In this document: positions 1-8,850 of the stretch, one piece after another
Position numbering within the stretch: position 1 is the stretch's first letter
Layout of the letters: every line of letters starts with the position of its first letter
Assembly: GCA_963824985.1 (NCBI GenBank)
Contig: CAWGRQ010000037.1
Coordinates: 1 to 64,000 of the forward strand
Direction of reading: 5' to 3'
Source of the DNA: JAFNAG01 sp963824985
GTDB taxonomy: Bacteria > Acidobacteriota > UBA6911
Length of the DNA: 64,000 bases
Made by a program: the position numbers and the translations under genes
The notes under the pieces: generated by a model
Databases searched by the model: none
Told to the model about the DNA's origin: nothing
Seen by the model: the letters and a program-made list of their open reading frames with translations, nothing else

Positions 1-602
1 CGCTGTTGGCGGCAATAACGGCACTGTTTCTGGCGGCGCGCGGGAACCCTTCCTGGCGCCGCACTTTGCTCGCGGGCCTGGCGGGCTTTGTGGGCATGGT
101 CTATGAGACCGTGCTGGTGCTCAACTACCAGGTAAAGAGCGGCATTTTGTATCAGGACATCGGTGTTATTCTGACCGGTTTCATGGCGGGACTCACTTTG
201 GGAGCATGGATGTCGGACCAATCCCTCGGACACGGCGGGCCCTGGATCCGGCGCATGCATGGCCCGTTGTCGACTGGAGGACTCGCCCTGCTTGGCCTGG
301 CGCTGTGGGTTCGGCTTGATTCGGGTGCGCTGGCCGGTCTGCCGGAAGCCACAGTTCTCCTGTTGATCACGGGATTTCTGGTCAGCGCTGTGTTCGCCTA
401 TGCAACTCTTGAGGGGACTCAGGATCAAATGGTGATCGTGGCGCCTCGATATGCCGCCGATCTGCTGGGCGGCTGTCTGGGCTCGCTCGTGAGCACCCTC
501 CTGCTGATCCCGCTGGCAGGCATGGGGGTGACCGCAGCCTTGATGGTCCCACTGGCTCTGGTCTCGGTGCTGCTTCTGCCGCTGAACCGCAGCAGAGCAT
601 GA
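1..602 (+). CDS. C-terminal part of fused MFS/spermidine synthase-type membrane protein (5' cut by window)
   Basis: The reading frame is open from the window edge, so the gene begins upstream; about 200 residues are visible. They form at least five hydrophobic segments. One carries the pattern GxVYExVLVLNYQ...GxLYQDIGxxLTGFMAGLxLGAWM, typical of the membrane half of bacterial fused MFS/spermidine synthase-like proteins. In that family the soluble part is a Rossmann methyltransferase-like aminopropyltransferase domain, which would lie outside the window if present. Substrate and activity cannot be told from this piece. It stops just before a repeat-rich spacer and has no obvious operon partner here. 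Confidence 0.65.
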   Translation, partial: LLAAITALFLAARGNPSWRRTLLAGLAGFVGMVYETVLVLNYQVKSGILYQDIGVILTGFMAGLTLGAWMSDQSLGHGGPWIRRMHGPLSTGGLALLGLALWVRLDSGALAGLPEATVLLLITGFLVSAVFAYATLEGTQDQMVIVAPRYAADLLGGCLGSLVSTLLLIPLAGMGVTAALMVPLALVSVLLLPLNRSRA

Positions 603-893
603 TATGCCAACATTGAAACAACTGCGGCGAAAGATGCAGCAAACGCCGGAATTTATGGCTTTAATGAAAGAGAACTGCTCCGAAAATAGCTCTTTGCGCC
701 CTCGCGTCATTGCGTTAAAAAAAATCAACGCAAGGACGCCAAGACGCAAAGTCGCAAAGCCAAAAGATTTTCATGCGTCACCGGGTGCGCCATAGGCGCA
801 TGAGGAGCTGCTCCGAAAACAGCGGTCAAGGCAACAACCTTTTCATCGTCACCGGGTGCGCTGGAGGCCCGTGAGAGGCTGTTCTGAATTTGT
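603..893. repeat. Repeat-rich spacer with degenerate tandem copies of a dispersed element
   Basis: No convincing gene. Two related blocks start near 768 and 841; each opens with TTTTCAT(G)CGTCACCGGGTG and is followed by a GAG(C)TG(C)TC-type stretch. A block at 676-693 resembles 808-826 (CTGCTCCGAAAA). Positions 768-796 match 21808-21836 exactly in inverted orientation over 29 bases, and the CTGCTCCGAAAA motif also recurs there. Between them, 720-760 is rich in the ACGCAAAG(A/G) unit seen in the palindromic elements at 894, 8851 and 50625. Confidence 0.7.
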
Positions 894-1190
894 AATTGTT
901 TAGCCAAATATAATGGATGAAGAAATAAAACGCAAAGACGCAAAGGCACAAGGCCGCAAAGATCGCCGCTGACCAACAGGCGTGGGCGCAGCGCTTCGCG
1001 CTGGCGCAATCTTGGACGAGTCGCGCGAGAAAGCGCGGGCAGCGGCTGCTCAGGAGGATTGCGCTTTCTTGCGCGACTCGTCCAAGATTGCGGCCGAATG
1101 CCGCCCACGCCCACGAACCGAAAGGGTTCCCTTTGCGTCCTTGCGGCCTTGCGTCTTTGCGTTCTGCTGTGAAGTATCAGCTAAACAGTT
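894..1190. repeat. Dispersed palindromic element, copy 1 (297 bp)
   Basis: Ends are inverted repeats (AATTGTTTAGC at 894-904, GCTAAACAGTT at 1180-1190). Inside the ends lie runs of CGCAAAGACGCAAAGG-type units on the left and their complements (CTTTGCGTCCTTGCG) on the right. The middle is a long near-perfect hairpin built from CTTGGACGAGTCGCGCGAG and its complement. The same architecture is at 8851-9130, and a shortened inverted copy at 50625-50814. No protein is encoded; short open frames through it are by-products of the repeats. Confidence 0.85.
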
Positions 1191-1243
1191 GCCTGAATTT
1201 TGTCAATTGTCGTGGTCCGACCCCCTGAAACCACACGCCCGGA

Positions 1244-2830
1244 TCAAAGATCGTTACCGGAATAGGAGAGGTTGAAGCTCTTGTTGCACAGGGGAAAATC
1301 CGGGACGATGTTTTTGAGCAGGGCAAAGGAAAGCGCCCGCCAGTTTACGAACGAGGGATCCTTGACCTTGACACGGTAGAGCAGGCCATCATCGCCGGTC
1401 ATGATCCAATGCACGATTCCGCCGCGCCATCCCTCGACGAATCCGATTGCCGGCTGCCATGGCACCATCGGTCCCAGAGCTTCGACGAACTTGCCGTCGG
1501 GCATCCCCTCGACGGCCTGCCGGATCAATTCGACGGACGTGTCGGAATTCCTCGACGCGGATCAGAGTGCGGGCTTCCACATCACCGCCTTTCAGCACAG
1601 CCACCTTGAAGTGCAGGCTGTCGTAAGCCGCAAACGGATGGTCCCGTCGCAGGTCGCGTTCGATGCCGGAGGCGCGCGCGACATATCCGAGAACGCCGTG
1701 ATCGCGGGCCGTTCGTTCGCGTCAGGAGGCCCGTGCCGCGCAGCCGGTCTCGTCAGCATGCTGTTGTTCCAGCAGAGTTCGACCACTCGAGTCGAAATCG
1801 GCGCGCACCTGCTCCAATTCGCCGACCAGATCCAGGCCTGATGAAAGATCCCGGTTAAGCACCACCCGGCTGCAGGACGCCCCGGAGCAGGCGGTGGCCG
1901 GTGAGCCGCTTGTTCAGGCGCAGCAGGCGTTCGCGAATCCGGAACGCGTGCGCGTGCGCGACGGCAAATCCCGTGTCGTTCGCAATCGCGCCGAAATCTG
2001 CAACATGATTGTAGAGGCGTTCGAGCTCGAGGAGAATCACGCGCCAGTACGCAGCCTTTGCCGGAACCTCCGTGCCGGTCAGCGATTCCACGGCCTGGCA
2101 GTAAGGCGAGGCTGTGACCGACGGAGGTGTCGCCCGAAATCCGCTCCGCCAACTCGGTCCCATCCGGAACCCGGCGCCCTTCGAACAGCTTTTCCGTCCC
2201 CTTGTGCGTAAAGTAGAGGCGGGATTTCATGTCGATGATGGTCTCGCCATCAACGCTGAAGCGGAAATGACCCGGTTCGATAATCCCCGCATGCACAGGG
2301 CCGACCGGAATCTCGTAGACCCCTTCCCCCTCTACCGGAAGGAAAGGAAAAGGGCTGCCGTCGTCTGAAAAATCGGAGGGCGGCGCGGCGCCCTTTCTAA
2401 GAGGGTAGTAGCCATCGGGCCAAAAGCCATGCATGACCAGCGGGCGCAGGTCAGGATGCCCATCGGGAACGATGCCGAAAAGATCATGGATCTCCCGTTC
2501 ATACAACGAGGCTGGATAGCAGATGGTAGCCAGGGAAACAAAGCGCATATCGTCCTGCGGCACTTCGATCGCCATCTGCGCAAACCAGGGCTTCTCGGGG
2601 TGAGCGAACAGATAGTGGATCTCGAAACACCCGCGCTGCGCACACCGGTCGTTACCGAGGATCAGTTGCAGATCGAGGGAGAAATCGTTCATGAGCGCGG
2701 TGGCTGCCTCGGCTGCATTTTGGCGGGGTATCTGAAACTGCACCGCAGTTCCCCGCGAGAGGAACGAATGCGCCCCCAGGATTGTCAGGCGCGCGGCGAG
2801 AGCGTCCCGGCGTTCGTCAAGGCTGGTCAT
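1244..2830 (-). pseudogene. hyfG: Large subunit (NuoC-NuoD/HyfG-like) of Ehr-type membrane complex, frameshifted
   Basis: Residues 1-~180 are an intact NuoC-like (30 kDa) domain including the YEREIHDLFGI signature. The NuoD/hydrogenase large-subunit part follows but is split over three frames: AERISGDTSVGHSLA, then YCQAVESLTGTEVPAKAAY, then fragments around VAVLKGGDVEARTLIRVEEF, ending NKSFNLSYSGNDL. At least four shifts are needed, near 2104 (an extra base in a two-base run), ~1850, ~1640-1780 and ~1540. Where [NiFe] hydrogenases have CGxC the sequence reads SGDTS, and no DPCxxC occurs at the end, so Ni-Fe ligands are absent. This fits complex I-related Ehr proteins. Its start overlaps the hyfF stop by four bases. 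Decay or assembly indels cannot be separated here. Confidence 0.8.
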
Positions 2831-4293
2831 CGGTGTGCCATCTCCACAACCTGGCGCAGCAGATGTGTGACAGGATCCGGGATCACCAATCCCAGCAGCA
2901 CAAGCGCGGCCACATTCAACGCCAGAGGAAACAAAGCCGGGCTGTCCGATTCTCCCTGCATTTCACCGGGAGCCGGGGATCCATAAAGCAGCCGGTTCAG
3001 ATGACCGAGTACGGAGATAAAGATCATGACCACCAGCACCGCCATCAGCCCCACGATCCATGGATACCCAGAGATTATACCTGCACGGAACAGCAGGATC
3101 TCGGACACGAAGATGCCGAAGGGCGGCATGCCCAGCAGAGCCAGGCCGCCCAGAAGAAACAGCGCCCCGGTCCAGGGCATAGCCCGCAATAGACCGCGCA
3201 CGGAGGATATCCGCGTCGATCCGTAGCGATGCAGGATGCTGCCCGAAAGCAGAAACATCATCGATTTGCCCGCCGCGTGGCTCATCATGTGAAGCAGGGC
3301 GGCAAATGTCCCCAGCGGGCCGAGGCCCAAACCCAGGCACATCAAGCCCATATGCTCCACACTGGAGTACGCAAGCATTCTCTTGTAGCTTGACTGGCGG
3401 ATCAGAAGCACGGCCGCAACTGCGACCGACAACGTGCCCATCAGAAGAAGCACGCGGTTGGAATATTCCGCGCCGAGGCGTGCATCTACCACCATCTTCC
3501 AACGCAGGATCGCATACAGGGCCACGGCAAGAAGAGAACCCGACATGATCGACGAGATCGGAGCCGGCGCCTCGGAGTGCGCATCCGGAAGCCATGTGTA
3601 CATCGGTGCCAGGCCGGCCTTGGTCCCATAACCGATCACGATGAAGACAAAACACAACCTCAACACGTCGCCGTTCAGCCGGGCTGCAACCTGGGAAAGC
3701 ACGGTCCAGTTGAGCGCGTACTCCATGGGACCTACCCGCTGGACGAAATTGAAGTAGCCCAGAACGGTGCCCAGGAACGCCAGGGCGATCCCCACCGACC
3801 CGATCAGAATATATTTCCAGGAGGCTTCCAGGGATGCTTTCGAGTGGTGGAGCCCGACCAGAAAGGCGCTCGTAATGGTGGTGGCCTCCACAGCCACCCA
3901 CATGACACCGACGTTGTTGGCCGTAACGGCGAGCAGCATGGTGAAGCCGAACAGGTGAGTGAGGATGTAGTACCGGCGCATCAGTTCATCGTCGAGTTGT
4001 TCATCGGCCCTGGCCCGATCCAGATAGCTCACGCCGAACCAGAGCGAGACCCAGGACACGCCGGACACGACCAGGACCAGCACCGCCGAGAGCCCATCGG
4101 CGCGCAGAAAGTCTCCCGGCCCGAACGTCAGCGCCTGTCGGGATAGACACACCCGCGCGATCTGGCAGCTGGCCGCGAATTCCAGGCCGGCGATGATGAC
4201 GCTCGTGACCGCGACAATCGCCCGGTATGGCCTGACCAGCGCCGCGAACAATGCACCCCCAACCGGCAGCAATAGCAAAATCAGCAATGGCAT
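2827..4293 (-). CDS. hyfF: Proton/ion-pumping membrane subunit HyfF/NuoN-like
   Basis: About 488 residues, almost all hydrophobic, with roughly 14 membrane segments. It carries antiporter-type (Mrp/NuoLMN) features such as GTKAGLAPMYTWLPDAHSEA and the SSVEHMGLMCLGLG stretch, which hold the lysine and histidine of the ion path. HyfF of E. coli is similar in length (526 aa). The ATG at 4293 is preferred to an in-frame TTG six bases upstream. It ends overlapping the hyfG start, so the two are translationally coupled. It lies 245 bases downstream of hyfE, the longest gap in this otherwise tight operon. Confidence 0.88.
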   Translation of the reverse strand: MPLLILLLLPVGGALFAALVRPYRAIVAVTSVIIAGLEFAASCQIARVCLSRQALTFGPGDFLRADGLSAVLVLVVSGVSWVSLWFGVSYLDRARADEQLDDELMRRYYILTHLFGFTMLLAVTANNVGVMWVAVEATTITSAFLVGLHHSKASLEASWKYILIGSVGIALAFLGTVLGYFNFVQRVGPMEYALNWTVLSQVAARLNGDVLRLCFVFIVIGYGTKAGLAPMYTWLPDAHSEAPAPISSIMSGSLLAVALYAILRWKMVVDARLGAEYSNRVLLLMGTLSVAVAAVLLIRQSSYKRMLAYSSVEHMGLMCLGLGLGPLGTFAALLHMMSHAAGKSMMFLLSGSILHRYGSTRISSVRGLLRAMPWTGALFLLGGLALLGMPPFGIFVSEILLFRAGIISGYPWIVGLMAVLVVMIFISVLGHLNRLLYGSPAPGEMQGESDSPALFPLALNVAALVLLGLVIPDPVTHLLRQVVEMAHR

Positions 4294-4537
4294 ATGCAAA
4301 TTCCATCATCCCGGGAACAGCTGGATCCCCCGCAACAGGTCTCCTGTCGTTTACCCTCAGACCCTCGCCATTCAGCCAAGACCCTCAACGGCAATCCGCG
4401 GAAGCCGAAAGGAACATATAAATGAAACCATGGAACAACATAGATTTTCCCCCCGGATTCCGCAATCCCGTCGGGGAGATGCTTCAGCCGCCGTTGCGCG
4501 GTCCGATGGCCTTCGTGGTTCAAGCATCGACACGTCG
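4294..4537. other. Intra-operon spacer between hyfE and hyfF
   Basis: A 244-base gap inside an otherwise tightly packed operon. I see no gene in it. It holds no clear hairpin I can place with confidence. On the minus strand it contains AACCACGAAGGCCAT, loosely like the short repeat units found elsewhere in this window. It may be an inserted, decayed repeat. Confidence 0.4.
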
Positions 4538-5197
4538 TCAGTGCCTCAACTTGCGCAACTGGTCTACGTCGATGGTGGCAAAGGTTTCCCGGATGCGGTA
4601 GACGAAGACCTGCATGACGAGAAAACCAAACAGAACATCCAGAAAGACTCCCAGCTCCACGATCAGGGGTACGCCGAAAGTCGCCAGCACGGCAAGCAGG
4701 GCGATGCCGTTTTCCATTACCAGAAAGCCGACGATCTGCGTCAGGGCGCTCCGGCGACTGACGATGATAAACAGGCCGACGAACACCACGGCGAGCGCGA
4801 CCGGGATGCTGCCGCGGGTGGGAAGATCGCTGAGAGCCACCACGGGCTCGGCTACGGCATAAGCCAGGAGGATCAGGATCCCGGCGAGGAGCACGCTCAT
4901 CGGCGTATTGATGAAAGGCCGGATCTCCATGTAGCCGCCTACTGTGCGCTGAACCCGGCGCAAAACACGCGGGATAAAAACGACCTTGAGCGCGAAGATC
5001 ATGGCCGCCACCAGGTAGAGCTCCAAGTCCCGGCTGTAAATGGCGACCGCCAGGATACAGAGCACGAAGAAAAAGGACTGGAGGGCAAAAGCCCTGATAT
5101 ACGACGGCAGGCTGTGCCGCCATAGCACGCCGATTCCCATGATCAGCACCAGGCTCGAAATCAGGGTGCTCAGTTGTGAAAACAATGTGACGCTCAT
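4538..5197 (-). CDS. hyfE: Membrane subunit HyfE/MbhG-NuoK-like
   Basis: 219 residues against 216 for E. coli HyfE, with about seven membrane segments. The protein begins MSVTLFSQLSTLISSLVLIM. The conserved NuoK-like region VGFLVMENGIALLAV carries the buried glutamate expected in this small ion-path subunit. The frame stays open upstream into hyfC, but the ATG at 5197 gives the family's usual N-terminus and lies eight bases after the hyfC stop. In related complexes this subunit bridges the NuoH-like and antiporter-like subunits in the membrane arm. Confidence 0.85.
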   Translation of the reverse strand: MSVTLFSQLSTLISSLVLIMGIGVLWRHSLPSYIRAFALQSFFFVLCILAVAIYSRDLELYLVAAMIFALKVVFIPRVLRRVQRTVGGYMEIRPFINTPMSVLLAGILILLAYAVAEPVVALSDLPTRGSIPVALAVVFVGLFIIVSRRSALTQIVGFLVMENGIALLAVLATFGVPLIVELGVFLDVLFGFLVMQVFVYRIRETFATIDVDQLRKLRH

Positions 5198-5205
5198 AAA
5201 AAATC

Positions 5206-6147
5206 CTACCTCACCAGGAACGATGATGTCACGGCCAGCAGCGCCAGGAGGAATGAGACGCTCAGGAGTTCGGGAACCCGGAAGAGCCTCAGCTTGGCCA
5301 TGCCGGTCTCGAGAAACGCCACGGCGGCGGCAAGCGCCGTGACCTTGAGCAGCAGGAAAACAACCGCCAGGCCGACCGCCGCCGGGGTCAGCGTCACCGC
5401 AACTCCCCAAGGCAGGAAGAGGTTCGCAAGCAGCGAGAGAAAGATGAAAAACTTCATGTCTGCCGCCCATTCGACAAGTGCCAGGTACCGCCCCGAATAC
5501 TCCAGGATCATGGCCTCGTGAATCATGGTCAGCTCCAGGTGGGTGGAAGGGTTATCCACGGGCAGGCGCCCGGTCTCCGCCAGCATGACAATGAACAGGG
5601 AGGCGAACGCCAGGAGGTGCCCCGGGCTGAGAGTGTCCGCGGGATTTGCCAGCGTCCTGGCCACGATTTGGCCAAGGTTGGTCGAGCCGGCGCCGACGCC
5701 AATGCCGAAAATCGCCAGGGCGATGGTTGGCTCCGCAAGCGCCGCGATCGTCATCTCACGGCTGGCCCCCATGCCGCCAAAGGCTGTCCCCGGATCCAAT
5801 CCGGCCAGGCTCAGGAAAAACGTTCCGAGCAGAAGGAGATATACAACCACGAGGAGGTCGCCCACGTCATCGAAGGGGAGCGGAGCTGCTACGAGGGGAA
5901 CCATCAGGGATACCACGGTCATACTGCCGAAAAGGATGAACGGCGTGGCGCGGAAAATCCACGATGCATTTGTCGACACGATGACTTCCTTGCGGAGCAA
6001 CTTCCTGAGGTCGCGGTAGGGCTGGAACAAGGAAGCCCCCACGCGTCCCTGCAACCGCGCCTTGATCCAGCGCACCAGGCCAATCACCCCGGGTGCGATC
6101 CCGAGGGTCAGCAGGCATTGAAATAGTTCGAGCAGATATGCTTCCAT
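5206..6147 (-). CDS. hyfC: Membrane anchor subunit HyfC/NuoH-like
   Basis: 313 residues with about eight membrane segments, matching the NuoH/HycD/HyfC family in length. Family marks are PYRDLRKLLRKE near residue 45, the GSSREMTIAALAEPT-like region (GASREMTIAALAEP), and PVDNPSTHLELTMIHEAMILEYSG, whose acidic residues line the quinone/ion-path cavity in NuoH. It starts one base past the hyfB stop codon and is followed eight bases later by hyfE. It would anchor the peripheral HyfI-HyfG module to the membrane arm. Confidence 0.9.
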   Translation of the reverse strand: MEAYLLELFQCLLTLGIAPGVIGLVRWIKARLQGRVGASLFQPYRDLRKLLRKEVIVSTNASWIFRATPFILFGSMTVVSLMVPLVAAPLPFDDVGDLLVVVYLLLLGTFFLSLAGLDPGTAFGGMGASREMTIAALAEPTIALAIFGIGVGAGSTNLGQIVARTLANPADTLSPGHLLAFASLFIVMLAETGRLPVDNPSTHLELTMIHEAMILEYSGRYLALVEWAADMKFFIFLSLLANLFLPWGVAVTLTPAAVGLAVVFLLLKVTALAAAVAFLETGMAKLRLFRVPELLSVSFLLALLAVTSSFLVR

Positions 6148-8160
6148 TTACAACCACCGGGCCAGGAGGAGCAGGACGAGCAGAGCCAGAAAAATGTAAC
6201 CGATATACCAGTGCACCGAACCCGATTGAATACGCCGTCCGGAGCTGCCGAGCTGCCGAACACCACGACCTATGGGCTCATAGAGATATTCCTCAAACCA
6301 GGTGCGTACGCGGCTTTCATATTGGATCGATTGCACGAAATATTTCGATTCGGGATGGAAGTCGATAGTGACATCTTTCGTGGGCCGGTAGAGAGCGGCA
6401 AACACCCTTCGCAGCGGCTCGGCGAAAGCGGTGCCCGTGTACTCCATGCGTGCTGTCTGGCCGACGCGGCCGCAGCCCCACGATTCTCCATACCGGAGAT
6501 TGAGATTCACGCGCAGAACGCGGAAAGCAAGCGGGATCAGGGCGATCGCGAGGAGAATCAACAGCGCCAGAAGAGTCGGGGATGTACGTGACGCCTGCCC
6601 CGGCGAAGTCATCAGCAGGCCGAGACGAAAGCTCACTGCCGAAGCATCGACTCCGGGCAGCCCCGTGACGGAATGGGCAAGAAAGGGAGCCACCCAGCTG
6701 GGCAGGATGCCAATGAAAATGCAAACCGCCGCCAGAAAGAGCATGCCGGATTGCATCGGGCGCGAAACCTCACGGGCATGCCCGGCCTTGGCAGAACGCG
6801 GCAGGGCAAGGAAGGAAATGCCGAACGCCTTGACGAAGCAAGCTGCGGCGAGCCCGGCCGTAAGCGCCAACATGCCGACTGCCAGCGCCATCATGGCGGC
6901 CACCAACGAGTGTGGAATTCTCGCGCCCGCCAGCAGCGATTGAAACAACATCCACTCACTGGCAAATCCGTTCAGCGGGGGCAGGCCCGAGATGGCCGCC
7001 GCACCAACAAGGAAGCACGCCGACGTCACCGGCATGCGCCGGATCAGCCCGCCCATCTCCTCCATGTTGCGCGTGCCGGTCGCGTGCAGGACCGATCCCG
7101 CGCCCAGGAAGAGAAGCGATTTGAAAGCGCCATGATTCAACGTGTGAAACAGTGCGGCCACCAGGGCGAAGGCCGCAAGCGAGGCCAGACCGTTGCTGTG
7201 GAATATCAGGGCAAGGCCGACGCCCATCAGGATCAGGCCCACGTTTTCCACTGTGTGGTAGGCCAGCAGGCGCTTGAGATCGTGTTCCATCAGGGCGTAC
7301 AGGACGCCCAGGAGCGCGGATCCCGCGCCGAGAGCCAGAACCAGCCCGCCCCACCAGGATGGCCCGCCGCCCATCAGGTCCAGGCTGATGCGCACGATGC
7401 CGTAGATTCCCAGCTTCACCATGACGCCCGACATCATCGCTGAAACATGACTGGGGGCCGCCGGGTGCGCCCTGGGGAGCCAGACGTGCAGTGGAACCAT
7501 GCCGGCTTTGGATCCAAAACCCAACAGCGCCAGTCCGAAAACGACGTCTTTCAGCAACGGGCTGAGAGGAGTCACGCGGATTTCACTGAACAGCATGCCT
7601 GGAGTCCCGGCCGCCGCAAGCATAAGCGCCAAGGCAATCAAGGCGAAGCCGGCGTGCGCCATGCCGGCATACCACCCGCCCGCAGTCAGGGTGTCGGCGT
7701 TCTGGTTTTCGCTGATGACCAGAAAATACGAGGCGAGCGACATGGTTTCCCAGAAGAGCAGGAAGGTAAAGACCCCGGAAGCCATGACGACCAGACTCAT
7801 CGACAGCAAAAAGAGATTGAACATGCAGCCGAGCAGCCGCGGTGGAATATCGACGGGGCGGCAGCGTGTGTATTCGATCCCGTACACGGCAGCAGGGATC
7901 GCGCCGAGACCGATCAGGAGCAGAAAGAAAGCGCCGAGCGGATCCAGGGTGAACGTGAGTGCAAGAAACGGATCGGCGCCCGGAAGCGCGAACGAGACAC
8001 TCCCATGCTTCAGCAGGACCTGGAGGGCAGCCCCCATGGCGCAGGCGCCCCCGGCCACGGCTCCGGCGGCCGACAGCCACCGCGATAACCCACCCCTGGG
8101 GAGAAGGGCTAACACAGCCCCGCACAGGAAGCCCGCAGTCATCAATATCAGGAAGGTCAT
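6148..8160 (-). CDS. hyfB: Antiporter-like membrane subunit HyfB/NuoL-like
   Basis: 670 residues, the size of HyfB/HycC (672 aa in E. coli HyfB). It contains the antiporter core (WETMSLASYFLVISE with the key glutamate, GFGSKAGMVPLHVWLPRAHP, YHTVENVGLILMGVG, NHGAFKSLLFLGAGSVLH) and about 15 membrane segments, then a C-terminal amphipathic and anchoring region. The ATG at 8160 is chosen over an upstream TTG at 8166. It lies 27 bases downstream of hyfI and abuts hyfC, so it is the second gene of the operon. Confidence 0.9.
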   Translation of the reverse strand: MTFLILMTAGFLCGAVLALLPRGGLSRWLSAAGAVAGGACAMGAALQVLLKHGSVSFALPGADPFLALTFTLDPLGAFFLLLIGLGAIPAAVYGIEYTRCRPVDIPPRLLGCMFNLFLLSMSLVVMASGVFTFLLFWETMSLASYFLVISENQNADTLTAGGWYAGMAHAGFALIALALMLAAAGTPGMLFSEIRVTPLSPLLKDVVFGLALLGFGSKAGMVPLHVWLPRAHPAAPSHVSAMMSGVMVKLGIYGIVRISLDLMGGGPSWWGGLVLALGAGSALLGVLYALMEHDLKRLLAYHTVENVGLILMGVGLALIFHSNGLASLAAFALVAALFHTLNHGAFKSLLFLGAGSVLHATGTRNMEEMGGLIRRMPVTSACFLVGAAAISGLPPLNGFASEWMLFQSLLAGARIPHSLVAAMMALAVGMLALTAGLAAACFVKAFGISFLALPRSAKAGHAREVSRPMQSGMLFLAAVCIFIGILPSWVAPFLAHSVTGLPGVDASAVSFRLGLLMTSPGQASRTSPTLLALLILLAIALIPLAFRVLRVNLNLRYGESWGCGRVGQTARMEYTGTAFAEPLRRVFAALYRPTKDVTIDFHPESKYFVQSIQYESRVRTWFEEYLYEPIGRGVRQLGSSGRRIQSGSVHWYIGYIFLALLVLLLLARWL

Positions 8161-8187
8161 AGTCAAAACGGACAGAGCCGCAGCTTT

Positions 8188-8700
8188 CTATCGGACTCGA
8201 TCAAGGGCTTTCAGGATGCCGACCAGGATATCGGCGGGTTCCGGAGGGCAGCCCCCGACAAACACGTCGACCGGGATCACCTGGTCCACGCTGCCGATCA
8301 CAGCATAACTCCCTTTGAACACTCCACACGTGCGCCCGCAATCGCCGACCGCCACCACCAGCTTCGGGTCCGGAGTCGCTTCCCACGTCTTGCGCAACGG
8401 AACCTCCATATTGCGGGTCACCGGGCCCGTAACCAGAAGCATGTCGGCATGCCGCGGAGAGGCGACAAACCGGATGCCGAACCTCTCGCAGTCGTAGACC
8501 GGATTGCCCAACGCGGATATTTCGATTTCGCAGCCGTTGCAGGAACCCGCGTCCACCTCGCGAATAGCCAGAGAGCGCCCGAGCAGCTCCTGTGCCCTGG
8601 CATCAATCGCCCGCGCGATTTCCGCGGAGTCGGACAAGGCCGGGTCGAACGGTTCCGTTACCAGCCCAGTGCGCACAATCTTCTGAAGAAGGGAGATCAT
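8188..8700 (-). CDS. hyfI: Iron-sulfur small subunit HyfI/NuoB-like
   Basis: 170 residues. Cys54 and Cys57 (SCNGCE), Cys121 (GDCGRTC) and Cys151 (GGCPPEP) fit the four ligands of the proximal/N2-type [4Fe-4S] cluster. The CxxC spacing is that of group 4 hydrogenase-type small subunits rather than the adjacent cysteines of NuoB. It is the first gene of the operon; a close sigma70-like promoter lies just upstream. No NuoI/HyfH-like 2[4Fe-4S] ferredoxin gene is found in the cluster, so how electrons arrive is unclear. Confidence 0.88.
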   Translation of the reverse strand: MISLLQKIVRTGLVTEPFDPALSDSAEIARAIDARAQELLGRSLAIREVDAGSCNGCEIEISALGNPVYDCERFGIRFVASPRHADMLLVTGPVTRNMEVPLRKTWEATPDPKLVVAVGDCGRTCGVFKGSYAVIGSVDQVIPVDVFVGGCPPEPADILVGILKALDRVR

Positions 8701-8726
8701 TTCCCGCCCCGTTGAAAAAACCCTGA

Positions 8727-8755
8727 ACTATACGTCCGCGAACATGACGTGTAAA
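8727..8755 (-). promoter_or_regulatory. Sigma70-like promoter for the hyf-type operon
   Basis: On the minus strand TTTACA (8755-8750) is followed after exactly 17 bases by TATAGT (8732-8727). Transcription would start near 8720, giving a leader of about 20 bases before the hyfI ATG at 8700 with GGGGCGGG as a possible ribosome site. There is no sigma54-type GG-N10-GC element in the stretch I inspected, unlike many formate hydrogenlyase operons. Confidence 0.45.
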
Positions 8756-8850
8756 GATAAATAAGTTGCAGCCTCGCGGACCGGATTTTCCCGTGGATCA
8801 GATTTGCGGGTCGTTTTTTGCCGCTAAAACAGATTCCACAGCCTCGCAGT

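Noticed and set aside
604..795. 63-residue open frame after the first gene
   Set aside because: It runs from the stop of the upstream gene into the repeat block; only the first part could be coding and no family is recognised.
725..1114. 129-residue open frame on the minus strand in the spacer
   Set aside because: It reads through the palindromic element and encodes Arg/Leu-rich repeats that also appear from the other copies; a by-product of the repeats.
1244..8700. A true formate hydrogenlyase or group 4 hydrogenase
   Set aside because: The Ni-Fe cysteine motifs are absent in the readable large-subunit sequence, and no formate dehydrogenase or hyp genes are present in the window.
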